Shown here: piece by piece, positions 8,048 to 15,769 of the stretch
Numbering within the stretch: position 1 is the first letter of the stretch
Layout: each line of letters begins with the position of its first letter
Origin: Clostridiales bacterium
Lineage (GTDB): Bacteria > Bacillota > Clostridia > Lachnospirales > Lachnospiraceae
DNA: 41,564 nt
Assembly: GCA_019424245.1 (NCBI GenBank)
Contig: JAHYZV010000013.1
Location: forward strand, 1 to 41,564
Direction: 5' to 3'
Position numbers and translations under genes: made by a program
The notes under the pieces: model-generated
What the model was told of the DNA's origin: nothing
Database searches by the model: none
The model's input: the letters and a program-made list of their open reading frames with translations, nothing else

Positions 8048-9436
8048 ATGGCGGGAAAGAAAGTAGTCAGATACAGAAGAAAGCCGAAAGCAGCAGCAAT
8101 TATATTTGGAATAGTGCTGGTATATATTGTGTGCTTTATAGTTATATATGTTTCAAAAGCAAAGGTACAGACATATGAAGTTGAAGTGGGATCATTAATG
8201 AATAATGCTTCATTTACAGCGGTTGCCTTAAGACAGGAAGAAGTCTATAATTCTTCATATTCTGGTGATATTAACTATTATCAGCGAGAGGGAACAAGAG
8301 TTATGACCGGTGATACAGTGTATACGGTTGATGAGACAGGAAGAGTTTCAGATATACTTGCACAGTATACATCAGGAGATGGCAATGCACTTTCAGATGA
8401 GAATCTTACAGTCATTAAGAATACACTTACTAATTACAAGACTGAGTATGCAGACAGTGGATTCAGTGCAGTTTATGATCTCAAGTCAGATCTTAATGCA
8501 ACTGTACTACAGTCTATTAATGAGAATATTATGGCCAATCTTGATTCAATTGTAGCAAGCACAGGAAGTCAGGACCTTTTTAAGACTGCAAAGTCAGATA
8601 AACCGGGGATAGTTGTTTATTCGGTTGATGGTTATGAAGGAGTTACCGAGGAAACAATTGGCAGTGTTGACTTTAAGAAAAAATCATATGATAAGCAGAG
8701 TCTTAAGTCAGAAAAGCTTATTACAGCCTCAGATCCTGCATATAAGCTTATTACAAGTGAGAACTGGACACTTATGTTTCCAATTACACAGTCAGATATA
8801 GATAAGTATTCTCTTTCATCTAAGGATACATTATCAATTAAGTTTACCAAGGATAATATTACAGGCACATTTCCATTCAAGATAGTTAATGATGGTAAGA
8901 ACTCATATGGTGAGATAACATTATCAAAATATATGATAAGATATGCTACAGAGAGATTCCTTGATATTGAGATAATTGTGTCAGGAAAGTCAGGAATCAA
9001 GGTTCCGGTATCGGCGGTAACCGAGAACGAATTCTATAAGATACCTAAAGAATACCTCATAACTAATGGTGAAAAGGGTGATTATGGATTCCTTGTAGAA
9101 CAGAGCGATTCAGATGGTAAGCTGAATCAGGTATTTAAGGCTGTTGATATATATAAGTCAAATGATGAGGCTGTGTATATTAAGAAGACAGAACTGGCAG
9201 CCGGCACTGGAATAATAAGGATGGATTCAAGTGACAGGTTCGTTGTAGGACCGGTTGAAAAGCTTAGAGGTGTGTATTGTGTTAATACAGGATATACAGT
9301 ATTTAAGCTTGTAGAAGTAATAGATGGCAATAATGAATATTACATATTAAAACAGTCACTTAGTCATGGTGTGTCAATATATGACAGAATAATTCTGGAT
9401 GCAGACAAGTATTCAGAGAATGAGATGATATACTAA
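8048..9436 (+). CDS. HlyD-like membrane-anchored adaptor protein
   Basis: One transmembrane helix near the N-terminus (about residues 20-40) after a basic stretch KKVVRYRRKPK, then an extracellular region. TYEVEVGSLMNNASFTAVALRQEE followed by REGTRVMTGDTVYTVDE resembles the biotinyl-lipoyl-like segment of HlyD/RND-type adaptor proteins. No partner transporter or outer-membrane channel is nearby, as expected for a monoderm. Position immediately before yggS and sepF suggests an envelope or cell-division-linked job (inference). Start: ATG at 8036 has only a weak ribosome site, while TGAGGT ends five bases before ATG 8048, so I chose 8048 (462 residues). The HlyD label is moderately sure; the function is unknown. 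Confidence 0.75.
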   Translation: MAGKKVVRYRRKPKAAAIIFGIVLVYIVCFIVIYVSKAKVQTYEVEVGSLMNNASFTAVALRQEEVYNSSYSGDINYYQREGTRVMTGDTVYTVDETGRVSDILAQYTSGDGNALSDENLTVIKNTLTNYKTEYADSGFSAVYDLKSDLNATVLQSINENIMANLDSIVASTGSQDLFKTAKSDKPGIVVYSVDGYEGVTEETIGSVDFKKKSYDKQSLKSEKLITASDPAYKLITSENWTLMFPITQSDIDKYSLSSKDTLSIKFTKDNITGTFPFKIVNDGKNSYGEITLSKYMIRYATERFLDIEIIVSGKSGIKVPVSAVTENEFYKIPKEYLITNGEKGDYGFLVEQSDSDGKLNQVFKAVDIYKSNDEAVYIKKTELAAGTGIIRMDSSDRFVVGPVEKLRGVYCVNTGYTVFKLVEVIDGNNEYYILKQSLSHGVSIYDRIILDADKYSENEMIY

Positions 9437-9476
9437 ATGCTTATGTATATCAGATTAATGACATTCAGGAGGCATT

Positions 9477-10169
9477 ATGTTAAAGGATAATCTTATTGAA
9501 GTAGAAGAGCATATTAAGAAAGCATGTGAGAAATCAGGAAGAAATCCAGAAGATGTGTGTCTTGTTGCAGTAAGCAAGACCAAGCCCAAGGATATGCTTA
9601 TGGAAGTATATGACTGTGGAATAAGACAGTTTGGAGAGAATTATGTTCAGGAGATGGTGGACAAGGCAGATACACTTCCTAAGGATATAACATGGCATAT
9701 GATAGGACATCTGCAGAGAAACAAGGTAAAATATGTTGTAGGACGAGCTGCATTGATTCATTCAGTTGATTCAGAAAGACTTGCCGTTGCAATAAGTGAT
9801 GAAGCAGTAAAGAAAGGCCTTATACAGGATATTCTTATTGAAGTTAATGTTGCAGGAGAAGAGAACAAGTTCGGTGTAACATGTGAAGAAGCGGAAGAAT
9901 TTGTGAAGAAAATAGGAGTGCTTCCGGGAATTAAGATAAGAGGATTTATGACAAGTGCACCATTTGTTGAAAATCCTGAAGATAACAGGAAGTATTTTAG
10001 AGAATTAAAGCAATTACTGGTTGACATCAATAACAAAAACATAGATAATGTATACATGAATGTTTTGTCCATGGGGATGACTAACGATTATACTGTTGCT
10101 GTAGAAGAAGGGGCAACTCATGTAAGGGTTGGAACAGCGATATTTGGAGCCAGGGACTATTCACATTAA
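9477..10169 (+). CDS. yggS: PLP homeostasis protein (YggS/PROSC family)
   Basis: A 230-residue single-domain alanine-racemase-fold protein that binds pyridoxal phosphate and keeps free PLP and amino-acid pools balanced; no enzyme activity is established. The PLP lysine lies in VAVSKTKP, and FGENYVQE, WHMIGHLQRNK, RGFMTSAP, LSMGMTNDY and RVGTAIFGAR are diagnostic. AGGAGG at 9468-9473 sets the start. It precedes sepF by 56 bases; yggS next to sepF (ylmE-ylmF) is a classic Firmicutes and actinobacterial arrangement. Confidence 0.95.
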   Translation: MLKDNLIEVEEHIKKACEKSGRNPEDVCLVAVSKTKPKDMLMEVYDCGIRQFGENYVQEMVDKADTLPKDITWHMIGHLQRNKVKYVVGRAALIHSVDSERLAVAISDEAVKKGLIQDILIEVNVAGEENKFGVTCEEAEEFVKKIGVLPGIKIRGFMTSAPFVENPEDNRKYFRELKQLLVDINNKNIDNVYMNVLSMGMTNDYTVAVEEGATHVRVGTAIFGARDYSH

Positions 10170-10225
10170 TATGTTTTGGGGATACTAAAGAAAGTCAGAT
10201 TATTAGATATAGGAGAGTGTTTATA

Positions 10226-10777
10226 ATGGGAATGTTAGACGGTTTAACTAATATGTTTAAGATGCATGACGATGATGATTTTGATGACGATTACGAAGAT
10301 TACGATGATGATTTTGGTGATGACTACGATGATGAGAAACCATCAGAAAGAAAGAATCTTTTTGGAAGGAATACCAAGAAAGATACAGTAGCAGACGAAG
10401 ATGTTTCATATACAGCAGAGAAGCCAAGATTTGCTTCCAAGTCTAAGGTTGTTCCTATGAAGACACAGTCTCCAAGAGGACTTGAAGTTGTTGTAATAAG
10501 ACCAGAATCTATGGAAGATGCTAAGGAGATAACTGATACACTTCTTACAGGTAAGGCAGTTGTGCTTAACCTTGAAGGAATCCATGTTGAGATAGCACAG
10601 AGAATAATAGATTATTCTGCTGGTTCTACATATGCAATAAGGGGTAACCTTCAGAAGATAACTAATTATATTTTCCTGGTGACTCCACCTAATGTAGATA
10701 TTTCGGGTGATATTCCTGAGATAGTAACAGGAGGAATTGATCTTTCATCATTTAACAAGAATGAAAACAGATTTTAA
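10226..10777 (+). CDS. sepF: Cell division protein SepF
   Basis: SepF binds FtsZ and tethers it to the membrane, shaping the septum. The N-terminal MGMLDGLTNMFKM can form the membrane-binding amphipathic helix. An unusually Asp/Tyr-rich acidic linker follows (about residues 14-45), and the C-terminal core from about residue 85 contains VVVIRPESMEDAKEI, AVVLNLEGI and RIIDYSAGSTYAI, the usual SepF dimer fold. Total 183 residues. A GTG at 10217 is in frame but overlaps the AGGAGA ribosome site at 10211-10216, so ATG 10226, nine bases after that site, is the start. The gene ends just before a terminator hairpin. Confidence 0.94.
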   Translation: MGMLDGLTNMFKMHDDDDFDDDYEDYDDDFGDDYDDEKPSERKNLFGRNTKKDTVADEDVSYTAEKPRFASKSKVVPMKTQSPRGLEVVVIRPESMEDAKEITDTLLTGKAVVLNLEGIHVEIAQRIIDYSAGSTYAIRGNLQKITNYIFLVTPPNVDISGDIPEIVTGGIDLSSFNKNENRF

Positions 10778-10786
10778 TTGATCTTC

Positions 10787-10815
10787 ACAGCCACCCACAT
10801 ATAATGGGTGGCTGT
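10787..10815 (+). terminator. Hairpin after sepF
   Basis: ACAGCCACCCA at 10787-10797 pairs with TGGGTGGCTGT at 10805-10815, an 11-bp stem with a 7-base loop. Only a short T-run follows, so termination may be partial, allowing some read-through into aroB. Confidence 0.6.
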
Positions 10816-10842
10816 TTAAGTATAAGGATAAGGGAGAATGTT

Positions 10843-11928
10843 ATGAAGTGTATTAATGTAAAGTGCGAAGGTAAACCAGCATACGATATTGTGATTGAAA
10901 GTGGATTCGGGGGACTTTCAGAAGCCTTTAATAAGCTTGAAATAACAGGGAGAAAGTTATGTATTGTGACAGACAGCAATGTAGGTCCTTTATATGCAGA
11001 ACAGGTAAAGAATGAGCTTGAAAAAACAGGCAATACAGTATATGTGTATACATTTGCAGCAGGAGAAGAGAATAAGACTCTTGACACAGTACAGGATGTA
11101 TATGAATATCTTATAGAGAATCATTTTGACAGGAATGACTGCCTTGTAGCACTTGGCGGAGGAGTTGTTGGCGACCTTACAGGATTTTCTGCGGCAACAT
11201 ATCTTAGAGGAATTAAATTCATACAGGTTCCTACATCACTTCTTGCGCAGGTTGACTCAAGTATTGGCGGCAAGACAGGCGTTGATTTCAGGGCATATAA
11301 GAATATGGTTGGAGCATTCCATCAGCCAAAGCTTGTATATATGAATATGTCAGTGCTTAAGTCACTCAGTAAGAGACTTTTTAATTCTGGATTTGGTGAG
11401 ATTATTAAGCATGGTCTTATTAAAGACAAGGAATATTACAACTGGCTTAAGGACAATGCAGAAAGCATAAAGGCGCTGGATACAGATGCACTTGAGCATA
11501 TGATATATGTGAGTTGTAACATCAAGAGAGAGGTTGTTGAGAATGATCCTAAGGAAAAGGGAGAAAGAGCACTGCTTAATTTCGGACATACATTAGGACA
11601 TGCTATAGAGAAAGAGATGAATTTCTCGCTTTATCATGGGGAATGTGTTGTCCTTGGAATGATAGCTGCACTTAATATATGTGTGGAACTTGGAACAATT
11701 ACTGGCGAAGAAAGAGATGATGCGCTTAATACATTTGCATTATATGAATTCCCTGACCATGTAACAGGAATTAAGATAGATGATGTTATTGCTGTATCCA
11801 AGAATGACAAGAAGATGGATGCCGGAAAGGTTAAGTTCATTCTTCTAAAGTCAGTTGGAGATGCTTATATTGACAGAGATATAACTGATGACCAGATGAG
11901 AAGAGCACTTGAAGGTGTTATAAGATAA
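10843..11928 (+). CDS. aroB: 3-dehydroquinate synthase
   Basis: Second step of the shikimate pathway: converts DAHP to 3-dehydroquinate with NAD and a divalent metal. Motifs are GGGVVGDLTGFSAATYLRGI (NAD binding), QVPTSLLAQVDSSIGGKTGV, GFGEIIKHGLI, and the metal ligands in LNFGHTLGHAIE and YHGECV. Start: the frame is open from 10804, but the ATG at 10843 has AAGGGAGA in front and gives a normal 361-residue enzyme; the earlier frame runs through the sepF hairpin. No other aro gene is adjacent, so it is split from the rest of the pathway. lspA starts 23 bases after its stop. Confidence 0.95.
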   Translation: MKCINVKCEGKPAYDIVIESGFGGLSEAFNKLEITGRKLCIVTDSNVGPLYAEQVKNELEKTGNTVYVYTFAAGEENKTLDTVQDVYEYLIENHFDRNDCLVALGGGVVGDLTGFSAATYLRGIKFIQVPTSLLAQVDSSIGGKTGVDFRAYKNMVGAFHQPKLVYMNMSVLKSLSKRLFNSGFGEIIKHGLIKDKEYYNWLKDNAESIKALDTDALEHMIYVSCNIKREVVENDPKEKGERALLNFGHTLGHAIEKEMNFSLYHGECVVLGMIAALNICVELGTITGEERDDALNTFALYEFPDHVTGIKIDDVIAVSKNDKKMDAGKVKFILLKSVGDAYIDRDITDDQMRRALEGVIR

Positions 11929-11951
11929 ATGATTAATAACGGAGGCTGAAA

Positions 11952-12479
11952 GTGAATAATAAAAAGAAAATATTCAATTTGTTATTTTATATTATAGGAA
12001 TTGTTGTTCTGACTGAATTAGACCAGATTACCAAAGCACTTGCAGAAGCGAGGCTTTTGGGAAAACCGGATTTTAAGATAATAGGCGACGCTTTTGTTTT
12101 TTCTTATCTTAGAAATTCAGGTGCAGCATGGGGCATGTTAAGCGGTAAGATTAATCTGTTTCTTGTGTTTACAGTTATAGTTATGCTTATAGTAACTTAT
12201 GTAATTATTAATCTTCCTGCAACAAGAAAGTATATGCCACTTCTTATAACATGTACATTACTTGTATCTGGTGCAGTAGGAAACTTTATTGACAGGGTAA
12301 GATTCGGATATGTAAGGGATTTTATATATTTCAAGCTTATTAATTTTCCGGTATTCAATGTGGCAGACTGCTATGTTACTGTTTCAGTTGCACTGCTTAT
12401 AATTCTTATTCTTTTTGTCTATAAAGAAGACGATTTCGGATTCTTAAAGTTATCGAAGAAGGGTGATAATAATGAGTGA
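11952..12479 (+). CDS. lspA: Lipoprotein signal peptidase (signal peptidase II)
   Basis: Membrane aspartyl protease that cleaves the signal peptide of diacylated prolipoproteins, which would include the two lipoproteins encoded at 19.8-21.4 kb. The 175-residue protein has four hydrophobic segments. Conserved features are ELDQITK in helix 1, RNSGAAWGM, and the two catalytic aspartates in GNFIDRVRFGYVRDFI and FNVADCYVT. The start is GTG at 11952 with GGAGG at 11941-11945. The 3' end overlaps the next gene by 8 bases, so the two are coupled; lspA followed by an rluD-type gene is standard in Firmicutes. Confidence 0.95.
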   Translation: MNNKKKIFNLLFYIIGIVVLTELDQITKALAEARLLGKPDFKIIGDAFVFSYLRNSGAAWGMLSGKINLFLVFTVIVMLIVTYVIINLPATRKYMPLLITCTLLVSGAVGNFIDRVRFGYVRDFIYFKLINFPVFNVADCYVTVSVALLIILILFVYKEDDFGFLKLSKKGDNNE

Positions 12480-13404
12480 TTCAGTGCAGAATTTAATTGC
12501 TGAACCAGAGGATAAGGGGACAAGAATAGATAAATATCTGTCGCGGGAGTTAGAAGATGTGTCAAGGTCACGCATACAGAAGCTGTTAGATGATGGAGAT
12601 ATTACGGTTGATGACAAATGTGTCAAGTCTAACTATAAGCTTAATGGAACGGAACATATCACAATAACAATTCCTGAACTTATTGTGCCACAGATACTTC
12701 CGGAAAACATACCTCTGAATATAATATATGAAGATGATGATGTGATACTGATAGATAAACCGAAGGGAATGGTTGTACATCCGGCTGCAGGACATTATAC
12801 AGGAACAGTTGTCAATGCACTTATGTATCATTGCAGGGATAATCTGTCAGGAATTAATGGCGTTATGCGTCCTGGAATAGTACACAGAATAGATATGAAT
12901 ACCACGGGTGTTATTGTTGCATGTAAGAATGACAAGGCACATAATGATATTGCTGCACAGCTTGCTGTCCATTCAATAACAAGAAAGTATTATTGCATTG
13001 TCCATAACCGCTTTAAAGAGGAAGAAGGCACAGTGGATGCACCTATAGGGCGTAATCCAAAGGACCGTAAGATGATGGCGGTTGACAGAAAGAATGGAAA
13101 ACGTGCTGTTACACATTACCGTGTACTTGAGAATTTTGACAAATACAGTTTTATAGAATGTCAGTTAGAGACAGGCAGAACTCATCAGATAAGAGTACAT
13201 ATGGCAAGTATAGGACATCCGATACTTGGAGATGATGTGTATTGTCATGCCAGGAGTGGATATAAGCTGCAGGGACAGACACTACATGCGGGTGTTCTTG
13301 GATTTATACACCCGTCAACAGGTGAATATATGGAGTTCAAAGCACCATTGCCCGAATATTTTGAGAAGCTGCTTAAGGATTTAAGAAATGGAGGTAGCAA
13401 TTGA
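12472..13404 (+). CDS. RluA/RluD family 23S rRNA pseudouridine synthase
   Basis: Isomerises uridine to pseudouridine in rRNA. An S4 RNA-binding domain occupies the N-terminus (TRIDKYLSRELEDVSRSRI), followed by the catalytic domain with the aspartate in VHRIDMNTTGVIV and downstream GRTHQIRVHMA and HPILGDD. Length 310 residues. The frame starts at GTG 12463, but ATG 12472 lies at a good distance from AAGGGTG and is preferred. It overlaps lspA by 8 bases and the next gene by 4. Position after lspA suggests the RluD type (YlyB in Bacillus), but the exact uridine target cannot be read from sequence. Confidence 0.92.
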   Translation: MSDSVQNLIAEPEDKGTRIDKYLSRELEDVSRSRIQKLLDDGDITVDDKCVKSNYKLNGTEHITITIPELIVPQILPENIPLNIIYEDDDVILIDKPKGMVVHPAAGHYTGTVVNALMYHCRDNLSGINGVMRPGIVHRIDMNTTGVIVACKNDKAHNDIAAQLAVHSITRKYYCIVHNRFKEEEGTVDAPIGRNPKDRKMMAVDRKNGKRAVTHYRVLENFDKYSFIECQLETGRTHQIRVHMASIGHPILGDDVYCHARSGYKLQGQTLHAGVLGFIHPSTGEYMEFKAPLPEYFEKLLKDLRNGGSN

Positions 13405-13943
13405 GACGCAGGGAATTTATAGATATGATATTGAACAGTATTTCAGATACATTTGATATATACCATAATTACTGGTTTGAAGGTAGAAAGTTTGTTATAT
13501 ATGCTTACAGCTATAATAAGAAAGACAGGTTTTCTACAACAGATGATGCCAAGTTATGGGACTCAAAATGCTATGAGCATCTGTTTTTCATTAATTGTGA
13601 TACGCTTGGTATGAAAGAGCTTGATGATTTATATGATTTTGCTGTCAATAAGATTGAACCGCATTTTGTACGAGGTGACGGAAAGCTGCCTGCTAAGAAT
13701 CATATGTATACACACATATCATTTATAATAATTACAAGAAATCAGGTGCTTCCTGATGTCGAGAAAGCACTTCAATCTAAGAATTTTAGCAAGAATTATA
13801 TGTTTGGTGCAAGAGGCTTTTCTAATATCAGACTGGCTTGCGTTACACCGAGCAGATACAGTGTGATATCTAATAAGGCTGGAACTAAGATAGCAGAATT
13901 TCTTACAGAGATACTCTTGCATATAGACCATTATGAAGAGTAA
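13401..13943 (+). CDS. Hypothetical protein, soluble, about 180 residues
   Basis: I do not recognise the family. The protein has no signal peptide or transmembrane helix, and mixed alpha/beta character. Aromatic-rich stretches (IYHNYWFEGRKFVIYAYSYN near residue 20) and a C-terminal RGFSNIRLACVTPSRYSV segment stand out. The start is TTG at 13401, supported by GGAGG at 13390-13394 with a six-base spacer, and it overlaps the pseudouridine synthase stop (TTGA), so expression is coupled to it. That places it in an lspA-led translation unit, but no function follows from this. It is a real gene judged by the ribosome site, codon pattern and tight coupling. Confidence 0.75.
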   Translation: MRRREFIDMILNSISDTFDIYHNYWFEGRKFVIYAYSYNKKDRFSTTDDAKLWDSKCYEHLFFINCDTLGMKELDDLYDFAVNKIEPHFVRGDGKLPAKNHMYTHISFIIITRNQVLPDVEKALQSKNFSKNYMFGARGFSNIRLACVTPSRYSVISNKAGTKIAEFLTEILLHIDHYEE

Positions 13944-13983
13944 TTAATAATTATTAAAGATTAATTTAATTATGCTTAATATG

Positions 13984-14012
13984 TAGATTTTACCACAGAA
14001 ATAATGTATAAT
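13984..14012 (+). promoter_or_regulatory. Probable promoter of the cytidylate-kinase-like gene
   Basis: A perfect TATAAT at 14007-14012 lies 46 bases before the start codon. The -35 position 17 bp upstream (TAGATT, 13984-13989) is a weak match, so activation by a regulator or a poor -35 is possible. Confidence 0.45.
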
Positions 14013-14058
14013 ATATCTAAAGTATTTCGTATACAATTGAAACCAGGAGGTAGGAACT

Positions 14059-14697
14059 ATGGATGAGAGAACAGTTATTACTATCGGACGAGAATTTGGA
14101 AGCGGTGGACATGAGATAGGCATGAAACTGGCAGAGAAGCTGGGGATAAAGTGCTACGACAAGGAACTGCTTGAACTTGCAGCTAAGGAGAGTGGACTTT
14201 GTGAAGAACTTTTCGCATCTCAGGACGAGAAGCCTACTAACAGTTTCCTTTATTCTCTTGTAATGGATACATATTCACTGGGATATACTAATTCATATGT
14301 GGATATGCCTATTAATCACAAGGTTTTCCTTGCACAGTTTGATGCTATCAAGAAACTTGCAGAGAGAGAATCATGTGTTATTGTAGGAAGATGTGCTGAT
14401 TATGCATTGGAAGATAATCCATATGCAGTAAGTGTATTTATCAAGGCAAGTCTTGATGAGAGAGTACAGAGAATTAAGAGAATCTATGAACTTAATGATT
14501 CTAAGGCTGCAGATCTTATCCAGAAGACGGATAAGAGAAGAGCAAGCTATTACAATTACTACTCAAGCAAGAAGTGGGGAGAAGCTAAGAGCTACAATCT
14601 CTGTATAGACAGCGGACTTGTAGGAGTAGATGGCGCAATTGATATGATACTTAAGTTTATTGAATTAAAAGAGAAGAACATGGGTAAAGATATTTAA
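14059..14697 (+). CDS. Cytidylate-kinase-like family protein
   Basis: P-loop nucleotide kinase fold, 212 residues. The N-terminal TIGREFGSGGHEIGMKLAEKL is the signature of the cytidylate-kinase-like (Cytidylate_kin2) family, in which the Walker A is GxGSGG with no usual lysine. CYDKELLELAAKESGL and IVGRCADYAL are also typical. True Cmk differs in motif and substrate residues, so the substrate here is unknown. AGGAGG at 14046-14051 is a strong ribosome site. It may be co-transcribed with the following transpeptidase-like gene, 32 bases downstream. Confidence 0.85.
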   Translation: MDERTVITIGREFGSGGHEIGMKLAEKLGIKCYDKELLELAAKESGLCEELFASQDEKPTNSFLYSLVMDTYSLGYTNSYVDMPINHKVFLAQFDAIKKLAERESCVIVGRCADYALEDNPYAVSVFIKASLDERVQRIKRIYELNDSKAADLIQKTDKRRASYYNYYSSKKWGEAKSYNLCIDSGLVGVDGAIDMILKFIELKEKNMGKDI

Positions 14698-14729
14698 TTC
14701 ACTTTTAATATATACACGGTTGGTAAGTT

Positions 14730-15659
14730 ATGGATTTTAATGGCTATAAGAGAACGAAGAAGTTTGATATTAAGAGATGGTTTAAGGGAACTAATTCAAT
14801 CGTATACCTTGTTATACTTGTTGTAATGGTTCTGGGACTGCTATTTGTGTTAAGAACTGTTATCAGTATGCATAACAGCAATAAGAATTCTGATAATGTA
14901 TCACAGGAAGAGACTACTGGTGAAACTGATTCATCAGAGAAGGATACACAGACACAGACAATTGCAAAGAACCAGTCGTATTATATCAGAATAAGCATAG
15001 TGAAGCATACGTTGGTTGTTTATCAGCTTGATGACAATAAAGAATTCTCTATTCCTGTTAAGGCTTTTAAAGTGGCTCTAGGACCTAAAGTTGCTCCTGC
15101 CAAGACGGCTATATCAGAGAAATCTCTATGGCGTAAGATTACAGATATATATTATGTCAGATACTCTTCAAGACTTGATAATGCTGAGTATCTTAGTACG
15201 GCAACTTATTACAGTCAGAGTGATAATAATCTTAATCCAAAGTCATACAATGCTATTGGACAGAATGTATCAGACGGTTCTATTCTTATGACATGTGCCA
15301 ATGCCAAGTGGATATATGAGAATTGTGGTGCGAAGACAACTGTTGAGATAGTTGAGGATTTTGATATAAGTTCTGATATTAAGGTTGAAGATATAAACAG
15401 AATAGCTGATAATGCATATAGAGACCCGACAGATAATGTGAATGGCAGCAGTAATATACAGAATAATAATGTTTCACAATACAATCAGACACAGGCTGAA
15501 ACAGAAGCTGTCACGAATGATGACAGACCTCAGGAGACTGAGGCACAGACACAGAAGAATGATCCTCGAGAGACACAGACGACAACTGTCAGTCAGCAGG
15601 AGACTACTGCCCAGTCATCAGAGGCACAGAAGCCGTATGACAAGACCGTGTCAGAGTAA
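14730..15659 (+). CDS. Membrane-anchored YkuD-like protein with degenerate active site
   Basis: Type II membrane protein of 309 residues: a cytoplasmic basic N-terminus, one transmembrane helix (about 24-44), a Ser/Thr/Glu linker, a globular domain (about 82-212), and a Gln/Thr/Ser-rich tail to the end. The globular part follows the L,D-transpeptidase (YkuD) plan: YYIRISIVKHTLVVYQL at the start and ANAKWIYENC after the active site. The catalytic segment, usually S(H)GCxR, reads SDGSILM here (residues 181-187): catalytic Cys is Ser184, Arg is Leu186, and the upstream HS is lost. It should therefore not form 3-3 cross-links by the normal chemistry; peptidoglycan binding or a scaffold role is an inference. 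I cannot rule out a distant fold resemblance only. Confidence 0.75.
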   Translation: MDFNGYKRTKKFDIKRWFKGTNSIVYLVILVVMVLGLLFVLRTVISMHNSNKNSDNVSQEETTGETDSSEKDTQTQTIAKNQSYYIRISIVKHTLVVYQLDDNKEFSIPVKAFKVALGPKVAPAKTAISEKSLWRKITDIYYVRYSSRLDNAEYLSTATYYSQSDNNLNPKSYNAIGQNVSDGSILMTCANAKWIYENCGAKTTVEIVEDFDISSDIKVEDINRIADNAYRDPTDNVNGSSNIQNNNVSQYNQTQAETEAVTNDDRPQETEAQTQKNDPRETQTTTVSQQETTAQSSEAQKPYDKTVSE

Positions 15660-15686
15660 TTTAACAACACATTTATAATAACAATT

Positions 15687-15764
15687 AATCCCTTTTCGCT
15701 TTTTATAAAGCCGAATGTATGCTATAATAGGTACATTCGTGTATTTATGAAAGGAAAAGGGATT
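15687..15764 (+). promoter_or_regulatory. putP promoter with nested inverted repeats
   Basis: A perfect TATAAT at 15723-15728 lies exactly inside an 8-bp perfect inverted repeat, CGAATGTA at 15712-15719 and TACATTCG at 15732-15739. A wider repeat, AATCCCTTTT at 15687-15696 and AAAAGGGATT at 15755-15764, encloses all of it. The -35 region is weak (TTTTTA at 15700-15705). A protein bound to the inner repeat would cover the -10 box, so it looks like an operator. Confidence 0.5.
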
Positions 15765-15769
15765 ATTTT

